Assembly: GCA_902775835.1 (NCBI GenBank) | Contig: CACYNZ010000058.1 | Location: forward strand, 1 to 14,276 | DNA: 14,276 nucleotides | Direction: 5' to 3' | From: an uncultured Eubacteriales bacterium | GTDB lineage: Bacteria > Bacillota_A > Clostridia > Christensenellales > Aristaeellaceae | In this document: positions 13,781 to 14,276 of the stretch, one piece after another | Layout: each line of letters opens with the position of its first letter | Position numbering within the stretch: position 1 is the stretch's first letter | The notes under the pieces: model-generated | Told to the model about the DNA's origin: nothing | Database searches by the model: none | The model's input: only the letters and a program-made list of their open reading frames with translations | Program-made: the position numbers and the translations under genes

Positions 13781-14276
13781 ATGATTACTTCGCTTCATAT
13801 TCATAATATAGCACTCATCGAAGATCTGGTGTTGGAATTTGGATATGGCCTGCATGTTTTGAGTGGCGAAACAGGCGCTGGCAAATCCATAGTTGTTGAT
13901 GCTGTGAATCTGGTTCTTGGCGGCCGCGCTGACCGTGATCTGATCCGGACGGGAACGGAAAAGGCATGGGTGGAGGCCGTTTTTGATGTTCATGGAAATC
14001 CTGAAGTTGCAGGAATGCTGAACGAAGAGGAAATAGAATGGGATTCTCAGACCGTGATTCTCTACAGGGATATTTCCAGGACGGGAAGAAATCTCTGCAG
14101 AGTATGCGGTGTGGTGACGCAGCTGTCCTTTTATCGGGATCTTGCCGGGCTGCTGATGGATGTGCACGGACAGCACGAACACCGGTTTCTGATGGATTCC
14201 CGATATCATCTGGGATATCTTGATGCATCCGGCGGTGAAGAGCATAAAAAGCTGATGGAGAGTGTTCGTGCAGCAT
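13781..14276 (+). CDS. recN: DNA repair protein RecN, 5' part (runs off window)
   Basis: ATG 13781, 10 nt after argR, with AGAGG at 13769-13773. Only 165 codons are in the window; the frame is open to the edge. The N-terminus MITSLHIHNIALIEDL and Walker A GETGAGKS (29-36) followed by VVDAVNLVLGGRAD are typical of RecN, an SMC-like ATPase that acts early at double-strand breaks. Further on, DVHGQHEHRFLMD matches the family's conserved HGQHE segment. The coiled coil and the C-terminal Walker B lobe lie outside. Probably co-transcribed with argR; no SOS-type operator is evident. Confidence 0.95.
   Translation, partial: MITSLHIHNIALIEDLVLEFGYGLHVLSGETGAGKSIVVDAVNLVLGGRADRDLIRTGTEKAWVEAVFDVHGNPEVAGMLNEEEIEWDSQTVILYRDISRTGRNLCRVCGVVTQLSFYRDLAGLLMDVHGQHEHRFLMDSRYHLGYLDASGGEEHKKLMESVRAA

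Noticed and set aside
1..14276. Insertion sequences, CRISPR arrays, prophage or integrase genes, tRNA genes
   Set aside because: I saw no transposase or integrase motifs, no regularly spaced repeats and no tRNA cloverleaf with CCA end on either strand.

Overview
The window is a gene-dense stretch in which every convincing gene reads on the + strand. It looks like the chromosome of a Bacillota (Firmicutes) bacterium. The reasons are a T-box leader in front of metG, strong purine-rich ribosome binding sites, several TTG/GTG starts, sigma-A-type promoters, and the order dxs-tlyA-argR-recN without nadK between tlyA and argR. Base composition is near 50% G+C by eye. Erysipelotrichia is my best guess at class level; this is inference, not proof.

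Region 1 (1-1468) is the tail of a sugar-transfer-type ATP-grasp protein followed closely by a small secreted protein that resembles a papain-like or NlpC/P60-like amidase. Region 2 (1469-2040) has no protein gene but is full of signals. A near-perfect promoter, a roughly 190-nt rod-like structured transcript and a GAAA-loop terminator together make a candidate non-coding RNA of 6S-like architecture. It is followed at once by the metG promoter and a full T-box leader with an AUG specifier. Region 3 (2041-4827) is metG plus a TatD nuclease gene, joined by a 4-base overlap and closed by a terminator.

Region 4 (4866-13233) looks like one long operon from a promoter with extended -10. It holds a 1-phosphofructokinase-type kinase, a GNAT acetyltransferase, an alpha/beta hydrolase, a membrane-anchored MurF-like ligase, a D-Ala-D-Ala ligase, a Tic20/DUF4870-like membrane protein, dxs and tlyA. 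Most junctions are overlaps or gaps under 20 nt. Region 5 (13243-14276) has its own promoter and carries argR and the 5' part of recN, which runs off the window.

The most unusual content is the hydrolase / membrane MurF-like ligase / Ddl cassette. The MurF-like protein has the Mur ligase catalytic core, but five predicted membrane segments occupy the place where MurF normally binds the UDP-sugar precursor. This suggests a peptide ligation step at the membrane, with the adjacent Ddl supplying the dipeptide. The second notable item is the candidate 6S-like RNA upstream of metG.
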